From: Sphingosinithalassobacter sp. CS137
Lineage (GTDB): Bacteria > Pseudomonadota > Alphaproteobacteria > Sphingomonadales > Sphingomonadaceae
Assembly (NCBI RefSeq): GCF_014334115.1
Contig: NZ_CP060494.1
Span: forward strand, 2,200,501 to 2,264,500
DNA length: 64,000 bases
Direction of reading: 5' to 3'
Under the pieces are notes generated by a model. That model searched no databases and was not told the origin of the DNA. It was given only the letters and a program-made list of their open reading frames with translations. Below are positions 33,610-42,840 of the stretch, piece after piece (position 1 is the stretch's first letter; the number at the start of each line of letters is the position of its first letter). Made by a program: the position numbers and the translations under genes.

Positions 33610-35910
33610 TCAGGCCTCGACCTGAGCGTCCGCGCGCAGCGTGCGCGCCGCCGCTACCATTGCGGCGATCGCGGGCTTCACTTCCTCCCAGTTGCGCGTC
33701 TTGAGCCCGCAATCGGGGTTCACCCACAGCTGTTCGGGACGCAGATGCTCCTGCGCAAGGCGCATCAGCGCCACCATTTCCTGCTCGGCGGGAACACGCG
33801 CGGAATGGATGTCGTAGACGCCCGGTCCGATCGCGCTCGGGTAGCGGTATCGCGCAAAGCCTTCGAGCAACTCCATCTGCGAGCGCGCGGTTTCGATCGA
33901 GATCACGTCGGTGTCCATCGCGGCGATCGACGGGAGGATCTCGTTGAACTCCGAATAGCACATATGCGTGTGGATCTGCGTGGCATTGCCCACGCCGGCG
34001 GCGGACAGGCGGAAGCAGTCGACAGCCCAGTCGAGATACGCCTGCCAGTCGCGCCTGCGCAGCGGCAGCCCCTCGCGCAGCGCCGCCTCGTCGATCTGGA
34101 TCGCCTTGCATCCGGCGGCCTCGAGATCGGTCACTTCGTCGCGGAGCGCGAGCGCGATCTGGCGGCAAGACGCCTCGCGCGGCTGGTCGTCCCGCACGAA
34201 GCTCCAGTTCAGGATCGTCACCGGGCCGGTGAGCATCCCCTTCACGGGCTTGTCGGTGAGCGATTGCGCGTACCGCCACCAGTCCACGGTCATTGGCCGC
34301 GGGCGCGAAACGTCGCCAAAGAGGATCGGCGGACGCACGCAGCGCGAGCCGTAGCTCTGCACCCACCCGTTCATGGTGAAGGCGAAGCCGGCGAGCTTCT
34401 CGCCGAAATACTGCACCATGTCGTTGCGCTCGAACTCGCCGTGGACGAGCACGTCGAGCCCGACGCCCTCCTGCCAGCGAATCGCGCGCTCGGTCTCTTC
34501 GCGCAGAAAGGCGTGATAGGCCGCGCCGTCGAGCGCTCCGCGGTTGTGCTCGGCACGGGCGTGGCGCACCTCGGCGGTCTGGGGGAAGGAGCCGATCGTG
34601 GTGGTGGGGAAGAGCGGCAGCGCCAGCACTTCGGCCTGCGCGCGGATGCGCTCGGCATGCCCCGCAGGCCGTTCGCGCATCGCAGGCGTCACTCCGGCGA
34701 GCCGCGCCTGCACCGCGGTGTCGTGGATGCGCGGCGAGGTCTTGCGGCTGGCGGCGGCGCGTGCCGAGGCGGCAAGCGCATCGTACACGCTCTCCGCGCC
34801 GCCGTTCAGCGCGCGCCGGAGCAGGTCGAGCTCCTCGATCTTCTGCACCGCGAAGGCGAGCCATTGCTTGAGCTCGTCGTCCAGCTTGGGCTCGAGCCCG
34901 AGGTCGACCGGCACGTGCAGCAGCGAGCAGGACGGCGCGAGCACCAGGTCGCGCTCCGCCGCCACCGGCTCGATCCGTGCGAGCAGTGCCTGCAGGTCGG
35001 CGCGCCACACGTTGCGCCCGTCGATCACGCCAAGCGACAGCAGCAGCTCCCTCGGCGCGCTGCGCAGCACTGTCTCGAGCTGGTCGGGCGCGCGGACGAG
35101 GTCGACGTGCAGCCCGGCGACGGGAAGCGAAGCGGCAAGCGACAGATTGTCTTCCAGCCCGCCGAAATACGTCGTCAGCATCAGCCTGGGCCCGCTCCGG
35201 CCGAGCTTGGCATAGGCGCGGGTGAAGGCGCGGCGCTGCGTCTCCGACAGGTCGGTCACGAGGATCGGCTCGTCGATCTGCACCCATTCGGCCCCCTCGC
35301 GCGCCAGATGGCCGAGGATCACGCCGTAGAGGCCGAGCACCTCGTCGAGCAGGTCGAACGGATCGACGCCCTGCCCCTTGGCGAGGCTGAGCCAGGTGAC
35401 GGGCCCCAGCAGGACCGGACGCGTGTCATAGCCCTGCGCCTTTGCCTCGCGATATTCCTCGACGATCTTGAGCCGGCCCAGGCTCAGCTTCTGTCCCGGC
35501 TCGATCTCGGGAACGATATAGTGGTAGTTGGTGTCGAACCATTTGGTCATTTCGCCCGCGGTAACGCTGCCATGGGCGTGGCCGCAGCCCGCGCCACCGG
35601 TACTGCCGCGCGCCATCGCGAAATAGGTGGCGAGGTCCGCTGTACCGTGCGCGGCGCCATAGCGCGTGGGGACGGCGCCCAGCATCAGGCTGGTGTCGAG
35701 CACATGATCGTAGAGCGAGAAGTCGTTGGACGGCAGCCAGTCGACGCCCAGCGCCTTCTGCCGCGCCCAGGCGGCGGTGCGCAGGCCCGCGGCGGTCTCC
35801 TGAAGCTGGGCCGCATCGATCGTGCCGGACCAGAATTTTTCGAGCGCGAATTTGAGCTCCCGACGCGGACCGATGCGCGGGAAGCCGAGTGTGGCAACAG
35901 TGACAGTCAT
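33610..35910 (-). CDS. metE: Cobalamin-independent methionine synthase
   Basis: 766 residues, the full size for MetE, which moves a methyl group from 5-methyltetrahydrofolate (polyglutamate) to homocysteine without B12. The opening LGFPRIGPRRELKFALEKFW, the zinc-site motifs HTHMCYSEF and NPDCGLKTRNW, and TTTIGSFPQT of the C-terminal half are all present. A cobalamin riboswitch lies in its leader, so the gene should be off when B12 is available and a MetH enzyme elsewhere takes over. The thioesterase gene follows closely. Confidence 0.97.
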   Translation of the reverse strand: MTVTVATLGFPRIGPRRELKFALEKFWSGTIDAAQLQETAAGLRTAAWARQKALGVDWLPSNDFSLYDHVLDTSLMLGAVPTRYGAAHGTADLATYFAMARGSTGGAGCGHAHGSVTAGEMTKWFDTNYHYIVPEIEPGQKLSLGRLKIVEEYREAKAQGYDTRPVLLGPVTWLSLAKGQGVDPFDLLDEVLGLYGVILGHLAREGAEWVQIDEPILVTDLSETQRRAFTRAYAKLGRSGPRLMLTTYFGGLEDNLSLAASLPVAGLHVDLVRAPDQLETVLRSAPRELLLSLGVIDGRNVWRADLQALLARIEPVAAERDLVLAPSCSLLHVPVDLGLEPKLDDELKQWLAFAVQKIEELDLLRRALNGGAESVYDALAASARAAASRKTSPRIHDTAVQARLAGVTPAMRERPAGHAERIRAQAEVLALPLFPTTTIGSFPQTAEVRHARAEHNRGALDGAAYHAFLREETERAIRWQEGVGLDVLVHGEFERNDMVQYFGEKLAGFAFTMNGWVQSYGSRCVRPPILFGDVSRPRPMTVDWWRYAQSLTDKPVKGMLTGPVTILNWSFVRDDQPREASCRQIALALRDEVTDLEAAGCKAIQIDEAALREGLPLRRRDWQAYLDWAVDCFRLSAAGVGNATQIHTHMCYSEFNEILPSIAAMDTDVISIETARSQMELLEGFARYRYPSAIGPGVYDIHSARVPAEQEMVALMRLAQEHLRPEQLWVNPDCGLKTRNWEEVKPAIAAMVAAARTLRADAQVEA

Positions 35911-35920
35911 TGTTCTTCAA

Positions 35921-35937
35921 CCCCGAAGAAATCGGGG
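35921..35937 (-). promoter_or_regulatory. Hairpin just before metE, possible riboswitch expression platform
   Basis: CCCCGA (35921-35926) pairs with TCGGGG (35932-35937) eleven bases before the metE start codon. Its G-rich arm overlaps the probable Shine-Dalgarno region, which would suit translational control by the upstream riboswitch. Confidence 0.45.
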
Positions 35938-36031
35938 GCGGCCGGACGGGCACGCACCGGACGCGCGGCGAGAAGACTCCGGCCGCGGACACGCAAGCGG
36001 CCAGACCGGGCACCCCGCCGGTGGACGGTAT

Positions 36032-36230
36032 CGCGTCGGAGGCAGGTCTCCTGGCTCGCGGGTCAGCACAGACGATCCGTCTTCCCAAGAGGCGAGCCCC
36101 TCAGTGACATCGGTGGATCGCTGCTCGCCACTTACAGTTGCGGGGGCAGCGCCGGCCTTGCGAGCGAACCCGCGCACCGGCTTCCCGTCTTAGCTTCGGC
36201 GCGGGCACGCCCGACCGAAGAACCTCGACA
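36032..36230 (-). ncRNA. Cobalamin riboswitch upstream of metE
   Basis: Read on the minus strand, the leader has the hallmark elements in order: gacGGGAAGCCGGTG, then CTGCCCCCGCAACTGTAAG (B12 box region), GTCACTGAG, TTGGGAAGACGG and AGCCAGGAGACCTGCC at the 3' end (36041-36055). These are the conserved core pieces of the AdoCbl riboswitch. The ends are approximate. It begins about 120 bases upstream of metE and should shut off metE when cobalamin is bound. Confidence 0.95.
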
Positions 36231-36258
36231 CGGTCAGCATCGGCGCAATCGCATCCCG

Positions 36259-36264
36259 CGTCAA
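36259..36264 (-). promoter_or_regulatory. Possible -35 element of the metE promoter
   Basis: On the minus strand TTGACG (36259-36264) is followed after 17 bases by GATGCT, an acceptable -10. This would start transcription just before the riboswitch, with the palindromic operator immediately upstream. Confidence 0.4.
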
Positions 36265-36271
36265 GCATGAC

Positions 36272-36287
36272 ATAAAGAATTCTTTAT
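36272..36287. promoter_or_regulatory. Perfect 16-bp palindromic operator upstream of metE (SahR-like?)
   Basis: ATAAAGAATTCTTTAT is a perfect palindrome, nested in a wider dyad (tcaagc 36261-36266 and gcttga 36293-36298). AT-rich ATAAAG...CTTTAT palindromes are typical of ArsR-family operators controlling methionine-cycle genes (SahR) as I recall. It lies just upstream of the presumed -35. Confidence 0.55.
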
Positions 36288-36442
36288 ATCGCGCTTGACC
36301 TGCTTCAGGCAGAAAGCTTGCGGCATAGTTTCGGTTCCTCTGGGTCCAGCAGCGTGCCGCTCGCGGTCACCGTCCCTGCCGTGGGGACGGACATGGTGGT
36401 GCGCTACCCGTTCCCACCCGCCGCCTGTCTGACATCCGTGAG

Positions 36443-36459
36443 ACGTTATACCATTGCAT
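36443..36459. promoter_or_regulatory. Zur-box-like sequence upstream of the TonB-CobN-like operon
   Basis: ACGTTATACCATTGCAT matches 12 of 16 non-central positions of the proteobacterial Zur pattern ATGTTATA-N-TATAACAT. It overlaps a possible -35 (TTGCAT, 36454-36459), the right place for repression. One degenerate match; treat as a lead. Confidence 0.35.
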
Positions 36460-36543
36460 TTGTGGTTTGGCGCCGATAGCGCGTGTCACGTCGCAACATA
36501 ACCACAGCTCCCGGGGGGGAGCTGGCACACGGGTCGGGGAACA

Positions 36544-38493
36544 ATGAAGCACTGGACATTTCTGTCGGCGGCCGCGCTTGTCTGCCTTTCGAGCACTGCA
36601 TGGGCACAGGATTTTGCCGGCGGGGACGCTTCCCGGCCGCGCGAGGGTGATACCCTCGTCGTGACTGCCACCCGGTCCGAGCAGGCGGTGTCCGAGGCGC
36701 CTGCCACCATTTCGGTCGTGACCGGTACCGAGCTACGCCGCCGGCCGGTGCAGGATCTCGCCGAGGCGCTCGAGAACGAGCCGGGCGTGGTGATCAACGG
36801 CATCGGCATGACGCGTCGCGGCATCTCGATCCGCGGCATGTCCAACGAACATGTGCTCACGCTGATCGACGGCCGGCGGATCAACGATTCCGCCGCCAAC
36901 ATGGCGCATGTCGATTTCGACCTCGGCTGGGTGCCCAGCATCGCGATCGATCAGATCGAGCTGGTGCGCGGCCCGCTTTCGGCGCTCTATGGCTCGGAGG
37001 CGCTGGCCGGCGTCGTCAACGTCCGCACGCGCCGGCCGGAGCGGCTGGAGGTGAGCGCGCTCGGCATCCTCGGCTTCCGTGACGGGGAGGGCGGCGACAG
37101 CGCGCAGCTGTCGGCGCTGGTCGGCGGCCCGTTGAGCGACACGCTCGGGCTGGTCGCATGGGGCGAATATCGCCACCGCGACCGCACGCAGAGCGCCGCC
37201 GATCCGCGGCAGAGCGAGCTGGAAGAGCGCGAGGCGCTGAGCGGGAGCATCATCGGCTGGTGGACGCCCGCGCCGGGCCATCGCATCGAGATCGGCCAGG
37301 CGGCGATCGACGATGATCGCACCCGCGACACGATCACTACCGGTTCCGCGCCGGTCTACTACGAATATCGGGATCATGTGACGCGCGCACAGACGCACGG
37401 CAGCTACACCGGCGAATGGGGCTGGGGTTCGGTGCAGGCGCGCGCCTATCGCTCGGTGCTGGAGCGCGTGAACGAACGCGACCAGAACCAGACGCCAACC
37501 CAGCCGACCAGGGGCGTCGACTTCGTCGCCGATGCGCAGCTGACGGTCGCGCCGTTCTCCGGCGCGCGGCTCACGCTGGGCGGTGAACATCGCAACGAGT
37601 GGCTGCGCGACGCCACCATCAACACGGCGGGCGAAGCGAGCGTCAACCATGACGCGCTGTTCGTGCAGGCCGAACGGGAGCTGACGCGCGGCGCGACGCT
37701 GACAGCCGGCAGCCGCTTCGACCATCACGACGCCTATGGGTGGGAAACGAGCCCGCGCGCCTATCTGGTGATCGAGCCGCTCCCCGGATTGACGCTGCGC
37801 GGCGGCGTCGGCGGAGCATTCAAGGCGCCCAGCCTGAAGCAGCTGTCGCCGGGCTACATCACGGTGGCGGCGGGCGGCCGCTTCATCATCACCGGCAATC
37901 CGGATCTGAAGCCCGAGACGAGCACCAGCTATGAAGCGGGCGCGACCTATTACGGTTCGGCATGGCAGCTCGGCGCCACGGTGTTCCAGAACGACCTTAA
38001 CAATCTGGTGCAGACCGAATGCGTTGCATTCTGCGGAATCCGCGGCCGCGAGCGCCGCACCTATCTGAACGTCAACCGCGCGCGCATCCGCGGCGTCGAA
38101 GTGAGCGGCAGCGTTTCGCCCGTCGCGACGATTACACTGTCGGGTAGCTACAGCTATGTCGATCCGCGCGACCTTTCGGCCGACCAAGAGCTGACCGAGC
38201 GGCCGAACCATACGGCAAAGGTGCAGCTTGGCTGGCAGGCGCTGGAGACCACACGGCTCGAGGTGCGCGGGCGCTATATCGGCGAGCAGACGCTGCTCTC
38301 GAACGCGGTGCCGGTCCGGCTCCCGGATTACAGCCTGTGGTCGCTCGACGCGAGCCAGGCGCTTACGGATGCGCTGACGCTGAAAGCCGGTGTCGACAAT
38401 CTGTTCGACGAGCGACTTTCGGATGCTTCGGGGCTCTACAGCTTTGCCGAGCCCGGCCGCATCTTCTTCGTCGGCCTGGGCGCCAACTTCTGA
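36544..38493 (+). CDS. TonB-dependent receptor of the CobN-like chelatase operon
   Basis: 649-residue outer-membrane receptor, BtuB/HmuR/CirA size. Signal peptide ends STAWAQ; TonB-box-like GDTLVVTAT; plug with GVVINGIGMTRRGISIRGMSNEHVLTLIDGRR and IELVRGPLSALYGSEALAGV; barrel with FKAPSLKQLSPGY and GNPDLKPETS (the FxAP and NPxL boxes seen in heme-type and related receptors) and a terminal FFVGLGANF. It is followed five bases later by the exported chelatase-like gene. Substrate may be a zinc complex, corrinoid or tetrapyrrole; context does not settle it. Confidence 0.88.
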   Translation: MKHWTFLSAAALVCLSSTAWAQDFAGGDASRPREGDTLVVTATRSEQAVSEAPATISVVTGTELRRRPVQDLAEALENEPGVVINGIGMTRRGISIRGMSNEHVLTLIDGRRINDSAANMAHVDFDLGWVPSIAIDQIELVRGPLSALYGSEALAGVVNVRTRRPERLEVSALGILGFRDGEGGDSAQLSALVGGPLSDTLGLVAWGEYRHRDRTQSAADPRQSELEEREALSGSIIGWWTPAPGHRIEIGQAAIDDDRTRDTITTGSAPVYYEYRDHVTRAQTHGSYTGEWGWGSVQARAYRSVLERVNERDQNQTPTQPTRGVDFVADAQLTVAPFSGARLTLGGEHRNEWLRDATINTAGEASVNHDALFVQAERELTRGATLTAGSRFDHHDAYGWETSPRAYLVIEPLPGLTLRGGVGGAFKAPSLKQLSPGYITVAAGGRFIITGNPDLKPETSTSYEAGATYYGSAWQLGATVFQNDLNNLVQTECVAFCGIRGRERRTYLNVNRARIRGVEVSGSVSPVATITLSGSYSYVDPRDLSADQELTERPNHTAKVQLGWQALETTRLEVRGRYIGEQTLLSNAVPVRLPDYSLWSLDASQALTDALTLKAGVDNLFDERLSDASGLYSFAEPGRIFFVGLGANF

Positions 38494-38498
38494 TCGCG

Positions 38499-41400
38499 AT
38501 GCGCCGGCTGCTGTTCCTGATCTGGCTGCTCCTGTGGGGCATGCCGGCTGCGGCGCAGCAGCCGGTACCAGTGGTGCGCATCGTCACGACGGACTTCGTG
38601 CTTCCGGCAAAGTTCGAGCGGATGGCCGAATGGGCGCAGGCTGCGGGGCTGGAGCTGGATTGGGTCGTCGCGGGTGGTGCGGCGGCGCAGCCACCCGTCG
38701 AAGACGCCGCGATGCTGATCCTCGACGGCCCGCGGCCCAGCGACATGGCGAGCATCGAGCGACTGGTCGGCGACACCGCGACGCTTACGCTCCCCTGGAT
38801 CAAAGTGGGGGGCGGCCCGCCGGGCTTCGGCAATCTGCCGCCCGGAACCGCGCGGCGGCTGATCGGCTATTATGCCGCGGGCGGCGCGCCCAATCTGCGG
38901 AACTTCGTCGTGGCCGCGGGCCGGGCGCTCGCCGGATCGCCGGTCGACGATCTGCCCGCCCCGGTTCCGCTGCCGGAAACGGGCATCTACCATCCCGATG
39001 CCGAGACGGTGTTCGCCACGCCGGACACGTATCGCGCTTGGCTCGCCGCGCGCGGTGCGGCGGCGCGGCCCATCGTCGCCATCGCGATTTCGGACGGGCT
39101 GCTGCGCGACATGCAGACCGATGTGGTCGACGCGATCGCGCGCAGCGTCGAGGCACGCGGGCTCGCGCCGGCACTGTTCTGGTTCGATGCGTCGGACGCG
39201 GAGGGGCTGACCAGCCTGCTGGCACCGCTCGGCGCGCAGGCGCTGGTGAACATGACGCACATGCAGAATGGCGATGCGCGCAAGGCCGAGTTCGCCGCAC
39301 TCGACATGCCCGTGCTGCAGGCGATCGGCGACCGCTCGAACAGCGTGGCGGAATGGCGCAATGCGACTTCGGGCGTCCCGGCTTATTCGGCGGCGGTGAC
39401 GCTGAGCGTCCCGGAAAGCTGGGGAATCTCCGATCCCATCGTGGTGAGCGCAGTCGAGGGCGGACGCGCCGTTCCGATTCCCGAACAGGTCGAACTGTTG
39501 ACCGGCAAGCTCGCGCGCCTGGTCGCGCTGCGCACCAAGCCCGCGCAGGACAAGCACATCGCACTGTTCTTCTGGAACCATCCGGTCGGCGAGGAGAATT
39601 TCTCCGCCTCGAACCTCAACGTCCCGCGCAGCCTGGAAAAGCTCACCCGCGATCTCGCCGACGCCGGCTACCGGGTCACCCCGGCGGACGAGGCGCAGCT
39701 GATCGATGCGGCGCAGGCAATGATGGGCGGTCTCTACCGTCCCGAGACGCTGGACGATCTGCTCGCACGGGGACTGGCGGCGCGTCTGCCGGTGGCGGAC
39801 TATCGCGCCTGGCTGGCGACCCTGCCCGAGGCGCGCCGCGCCGAGCTGTCGGCGGCGATGGCGAACCCGGAACAGCATTGGGCTGTGCGCGGCGGCGATT
39901 TCATCATTCCCCGGCTGCAGCTCGGCAATCTCGTCATCCTGCCGCAGCCGCCACGCGGGGGCGATCCGACGCGCAGCTATCACGATCTGACCAACGTTCC
40001 CGATCCGCTCTATCTCGCCACCTATCTGTGGGTGCGCAGCCACGCGCAGGCGGACGCGATCGTCCATTTCGGCACGCACGGCACCCAGGAATGGACGCCG
40101 GGCAAGGATCGCGGGCTGTGGGCCGGCGACTATCCGATGCTGCTGGTCGGCGACCTGCCGGTCTTCTACCCCTATATCCAGGACAATGTCGCCGAGGCAA
40201 TCCAGGCGCGGCGGCGCGGCCGCGCCGTTACGGTGAGCCACCAGACGCCCGCCTTCGCCCCCTCCGGCCTCTATGACGAGCTGCGCGACCTTCATTCGCG
40301 GATCCACGAATATGCGCAGGTCGAGGAAGGTGCCGTGCGCGACCGGCTGGCGGGGGAAATTCGCGAGGCTGCGTTCGCGGCGCATCTGGCAGACGACATC
40401 GGCTGGGATCGCGCGGCCGCCGGTCGCGACTTCGCGGGCTTCTACACCGCGCTGCACGATCATCTCCATCAGCTCGCGCGCAGCGCCATTCCGCTGGGCC
40501 TCCATGTCTTCGGCGAGCCCGCCGCGCCCGAGCACCGGCTGACGACGGTGATGCAGCAGCTCGGCCCCGACTATCTCCGCGCGCTCGGCATCGATCCGGT
40601 CGAAGCCTTTGCGGAGGATTTCTCGCAGCTTCGGGAAAGCCTGCCCTACACGACCTTGGCGCGCTACCTGCGTGACGGCGAGCCGACCAACGGCATCGCC
40701 GACGCCGGGCTGCGCGCGCAGGTCGAACGCGCCATGGCGCTCGAGCGCAACCTCGCCGAGCCGGGCGAGACCGAAGCGCTGCTGCAGGGGCTCGCGGGCG
40801 GGTTCGTGCTGCCCGGCGCGGGCGGCGATCCAGTGCGCAACCCGGAGGTGGCGAGCGGACGCAATCTCTTCGCGTTCGAGGCGGAGAAGGTTCCGGCCCA
40901 GGCCGCCTATGAAGAGGGCGGCAAGGCGTTCGACCAGCTGCTCGCGGCGTATGCCGGACGCCATGAGGGCGCGCTGCCGGAAAAGCTGGCGTTCAGCATG
41001 TTCGCGGGCGAGACGATCCGCACGCTCGGCGTGACTGAGGGGCAGATTCTCCACGCGCTCGGTCTGCGTCCGGTATGGGGGCGCGGCGGCCGCGTCGAGA
41101 CGCTGGAGATCATCCCGATCGCCGAGCTTGGCCGGCCGCGCATCGATGTCGTCGTGCAGGCGAGCAGCGTTTATCGCGACCAGTTCGACGGCTTCATGCG
41201 GCTGCTGGGCGACGCGATCGACCGGCTTGCGGCGCTCGACGAGCCGGGGCTGGCGCGCAACGCCCGCGACACCGAGGCACGGCTGGTGGCGCGCGGCATC
41301 GCGCCCGAGCGCGCGCGCGAACTCGCGCGGTTGCGCATCTTCAGCAACGCGCCCGGCGAGTACGGCAGCGGCCTGCCCGATCGGATCGCAAAGGACGCCG

Positions 41401-42380
41401 ACTGGGAGAGCGAGGACGAACTCGCCGCGACGTTCCTCGACCGGCTGCAATATGCCTATGGCGCGCGAGACTGGGGGCTGAAGCTGGAGGGTACGAACCT
41501 GTTCGCCGAGCAGCTACGCGGCGTCGATGCCGCGGTGCTCTCGCGCTCAACGAACGTCCATGGGCTGCTCTCGACCGATCATCCGTTCGAATATCTGGGG
41601 GGGCTCTCGCTCGCGGTGCGCAGCGTTTCCGGCGAGGCGCCCGACCTGTTCGTCACCGACCTGCGCCAGAGCGGCATGCCGCGCACCACGACGGCGGCCG
41701 CGTTCCTGTCGGACGAGCTGCGCGCGCGCTACCTCAACCCGCACTGGATCGGTGAGATGCAGAAGCAGGGCTATGCCGGCGCGACCGAGATGCTCGACGT
41801 CGTCAACAATCTCTGGGGATGGCAGGTGACCGATCCTGCCACCGTGCGCGCCGACCAGTGGCAGGCGATGCACGACACCTATGTGCGCGACACCCGCAAT
41901 CTGGGGCTCGACCGCTTTTTCGAGGCGGTGCATCCGGATGCGCAGCTGCAGATGATCGATCGGATGCGCGAGGCGATCGCCCGCGGCTATTGGCAGGCGG
42001 ACGCGGCGACTCGCGCCGAACTGGACGCCCGCCGCGACGCCCTTGCCCGGCTTGCCGGCGAAGCCAGCGCCGTAGCGCCGAACGGCGGCTTCGGCCTTTC
42101 GCCCGCCGCTGTCTCGAACGCGGGGACGCTCTCGGGCGCCGCCGCGCCGCCGCCGCCCGCCCCGGCGCAGGCGGACCCGCACGTCTCGCCCGCTCAGTCT
42201 TCAGCCCCGCCGCGCGGTTTCGTCCTGAAGAAGCAGGAGCTGTCGCAGCCCCAGGCCACCACTCTGCGCGGCACGGCTCCGGCGGCGGCGGCGATCCTGT
42301 TCCTTCTGCTCCTCGGCGCGCTCCTCGAGTGGCGCGCGCGCCGAAATTCTCTTGAAAAGGTTGCCGATGCCCGCGCTTGA
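38499..42380 (+). CDS. Exported, membrane-anchored CobN-like chelatase (HmuS-like)
   Basis: 1293 residues of the CobN/BchH large chelatase-subunit family but with a Sec signal peptide (MRRLLFLIWLLLWGMPAAAQQ) and a C-terminal membrane span (about 1262-1277, ILFLLLLGALLEW) with a basic cytosolic end, so the enzyme body should lie in the periplasm. The family metal-site motif HFGTHGTQEWTPGK is at residues 523-536. Cytosolic CobN inserts cobalt with CobST and ATP; none of these is nearby and ATP is not available outside. HmuS of Bacteroides, a related protein, removes iron from heme. Here metal removal or handling of a receptor-delivered ligand is the likely role. Confidence 0.85.
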   Translation: MRRLLFLIWLLLWGMPAAAQQPVPVVRIVTTDFVLPAKFERMAEWAQAAGLELDWVVAGGAAAQPPVEDAAMLILDGPRPSDMASIERLVGDTATLTLPWIKVGGGPPGFGNLPPGTARRLIGYYAAGGAPNLRNFVVAAGRALAGSPVDDLPAPVPLPETGIYHPDAETVFATPDTYRAWLAARGAAARPIVAIAISDGLLRDMQTDVVDAIARSVEARGLAPALFWFDASDAEGLTSLLAPLGAQALVNMTHMQNGDARKAEFAALDMPVLQAIGDRSNSVAEWRNATSGVPAYSAAVTLSVPESWGISDPIVVSAVEGGRAVPIPEQVELLTGKLARLVALRTKPAQDKHIALFFWNHPVGEENFSASNLNVPRSLEKLTRDLADAGYRVTPADEAQLIDAAQAMMGGLYRPETLDDLLARGLAARLPVADYRAWLATLPEARRAELSAAMANPEQHWAVRGGDFIIPRLQLGNLVILPQPPRGGDPTRSYHDLTNVPDPLYLATYLWVRSHAQADAIVHFGTHGTQEWTPGKDRGLWAGDYPMLLVGDLPVFYPYIQDNVAEAIQARRRGRAVTVSHQTPAFAPSGLYDELRDLHSRIHEYAQVEEGAVRDRLAGEIREAAFAAHLADDIGWDRAAAGRDFAGFYTALHDHLHQLARSAIPLGLHVFGEPAAPEHRLTTVMQQLGPDYLRALGIDPVEAFAEDFSQLRESLPYTTLARYLRDGEPTNGIADAGLRAQVERAMALERNLAEPGETEALLQGLAGGFVLPGAGGDPVRNPEVASGRNLFAFEAEKVPAQAAYEEGGKAFDQLLAAYAGRHEGALPEKLAFSMFAGETIRTLGVTEGQILHALGLRPVWGRGGRVETLEIIPIAELGRPRIDVVVQASSVYRDQFDGFMRLLGDAIDRLAALDEPGLARNARDTEARLVARGIAPERARELARLRIFSNAPGEYGSGLPDRIAKDADWESEDELAATFLDRLQYAYGARDWGLKLEGTNLFAEQLRGVDAAVLSRSTNVHGLLSTDHPFEYLGGLSLAVRSVSGEAPDLFVTDLRQSGMPRTTTAAAFLSDELRARYLNPHWIGEMQKQGYAGATEMLDVVNNLWGWQVTDPATVRADQWQAMHDTYVRDTRNLGLDRFFEAVHPDAQLQMIDRMREAIARGYWQADAATRAELDARRDALARLAGEASAVAPNGGFGLSPAAVSNAGTLSGAAAPPPPAPAQADPHVSPAQSSAPPRGFVLKKQELSQPQATTLRGTAPAAAAILFLLLLGALLEWRARRNSLEKVADARA

Positions 42381-42840
42381 AGCCCTGCTCTACGATGCCT
42401 CGCGCATCTTCCTCGTGCCCGTGATGGTGCTGATTCTCGCGGCGCTCGCCTATGCGCTGATCAGCCTCGGCCGGTTCGGCGTGGAGGCACTCGCGCGTAT
42501 GCGCGGGCGCGGTGGCACGCCGCTGACGGCGCACTGGCGGCGGACCGGCGGCGCGACCGATGATCTCGAACTCGTTGTCATGCGCCGCCTCGAATGGCTG
42601 CGCGTCGTTTCGCGCAGCACGCCGATGCTGGGTCTCGTCGCCACGATGATCCCGATGGGGCCGGCGCTGCTCGCGCTGGGCAGCAACGACGGTGCCAGTG
42701 TGGGTGAGAATCTGGTGGTCGCCTTCTCGTCGGTGATCCTCGCGCTCATCAGCGCCTCGATCACCTTCTTCATCTATACAATCCGCCGCCGCTGGCTGCT
42801 CGAGGAGTTGCGCGCGATCGAAATCGAAAGGAATGGCTGA
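42367..42840 (+). CDS. ExbB/TolQ/MotA-family membrane protein
   Basis: 157 residues, three spans (FLVPVMVLILAALAYALISL; LGLVATMIPMGPALLAL; LVVAFSSVILALISASITFFIY) with the MotA/TolQ/ExbB channel signature (RSTPMLGLVATMIPMGPALLALG). Such proteins form proton-driven motors. ATG 42367 has aaagg upstream and overlaps the chelatase stop by 14 bases; a TTG at 42352 is less likely. It probably energises the chelatase-containing assembly together with the DUF2149 protein, as ExbB does with ExbD. Confidence 0.85.
   Translation: MPALEALLYDASRIFLVPVMVLILAALAYALISLGRFGVEALARMRGRGGTPLTAHWRRTGGATDDLELVVMRRLEWLRVVSRSTPMLGLVATMIPMGPALLALGSNDGASVGENLVVAFSSVILALISASITFFIYTIRRRWLLEELRAIEIERNG

Noticed and set aside
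33532..36270. A 912-codon plus-strand frame opposite the thioesterase and metE
   Set aside because: Antisense to metE, which has all catalytic motifs; composition is typical of a GC-rich shadow frame.
36300..36543. A second cobalamin riboswitch in front of the TonB-chelatase operon
   Set aside because: The core strings of the riboswitch (CAACTGT, AGCCAGGAGACC) are absent on the plus strand; only the metE-side copy is real.
38436..41450. A 1004-codon minus-strand frame opposite the chelatase gene
   Set aside because: No domain, Arg/Ala-rich shadow of the CobN-like gene, which has signal peptide, motifs and operon context.
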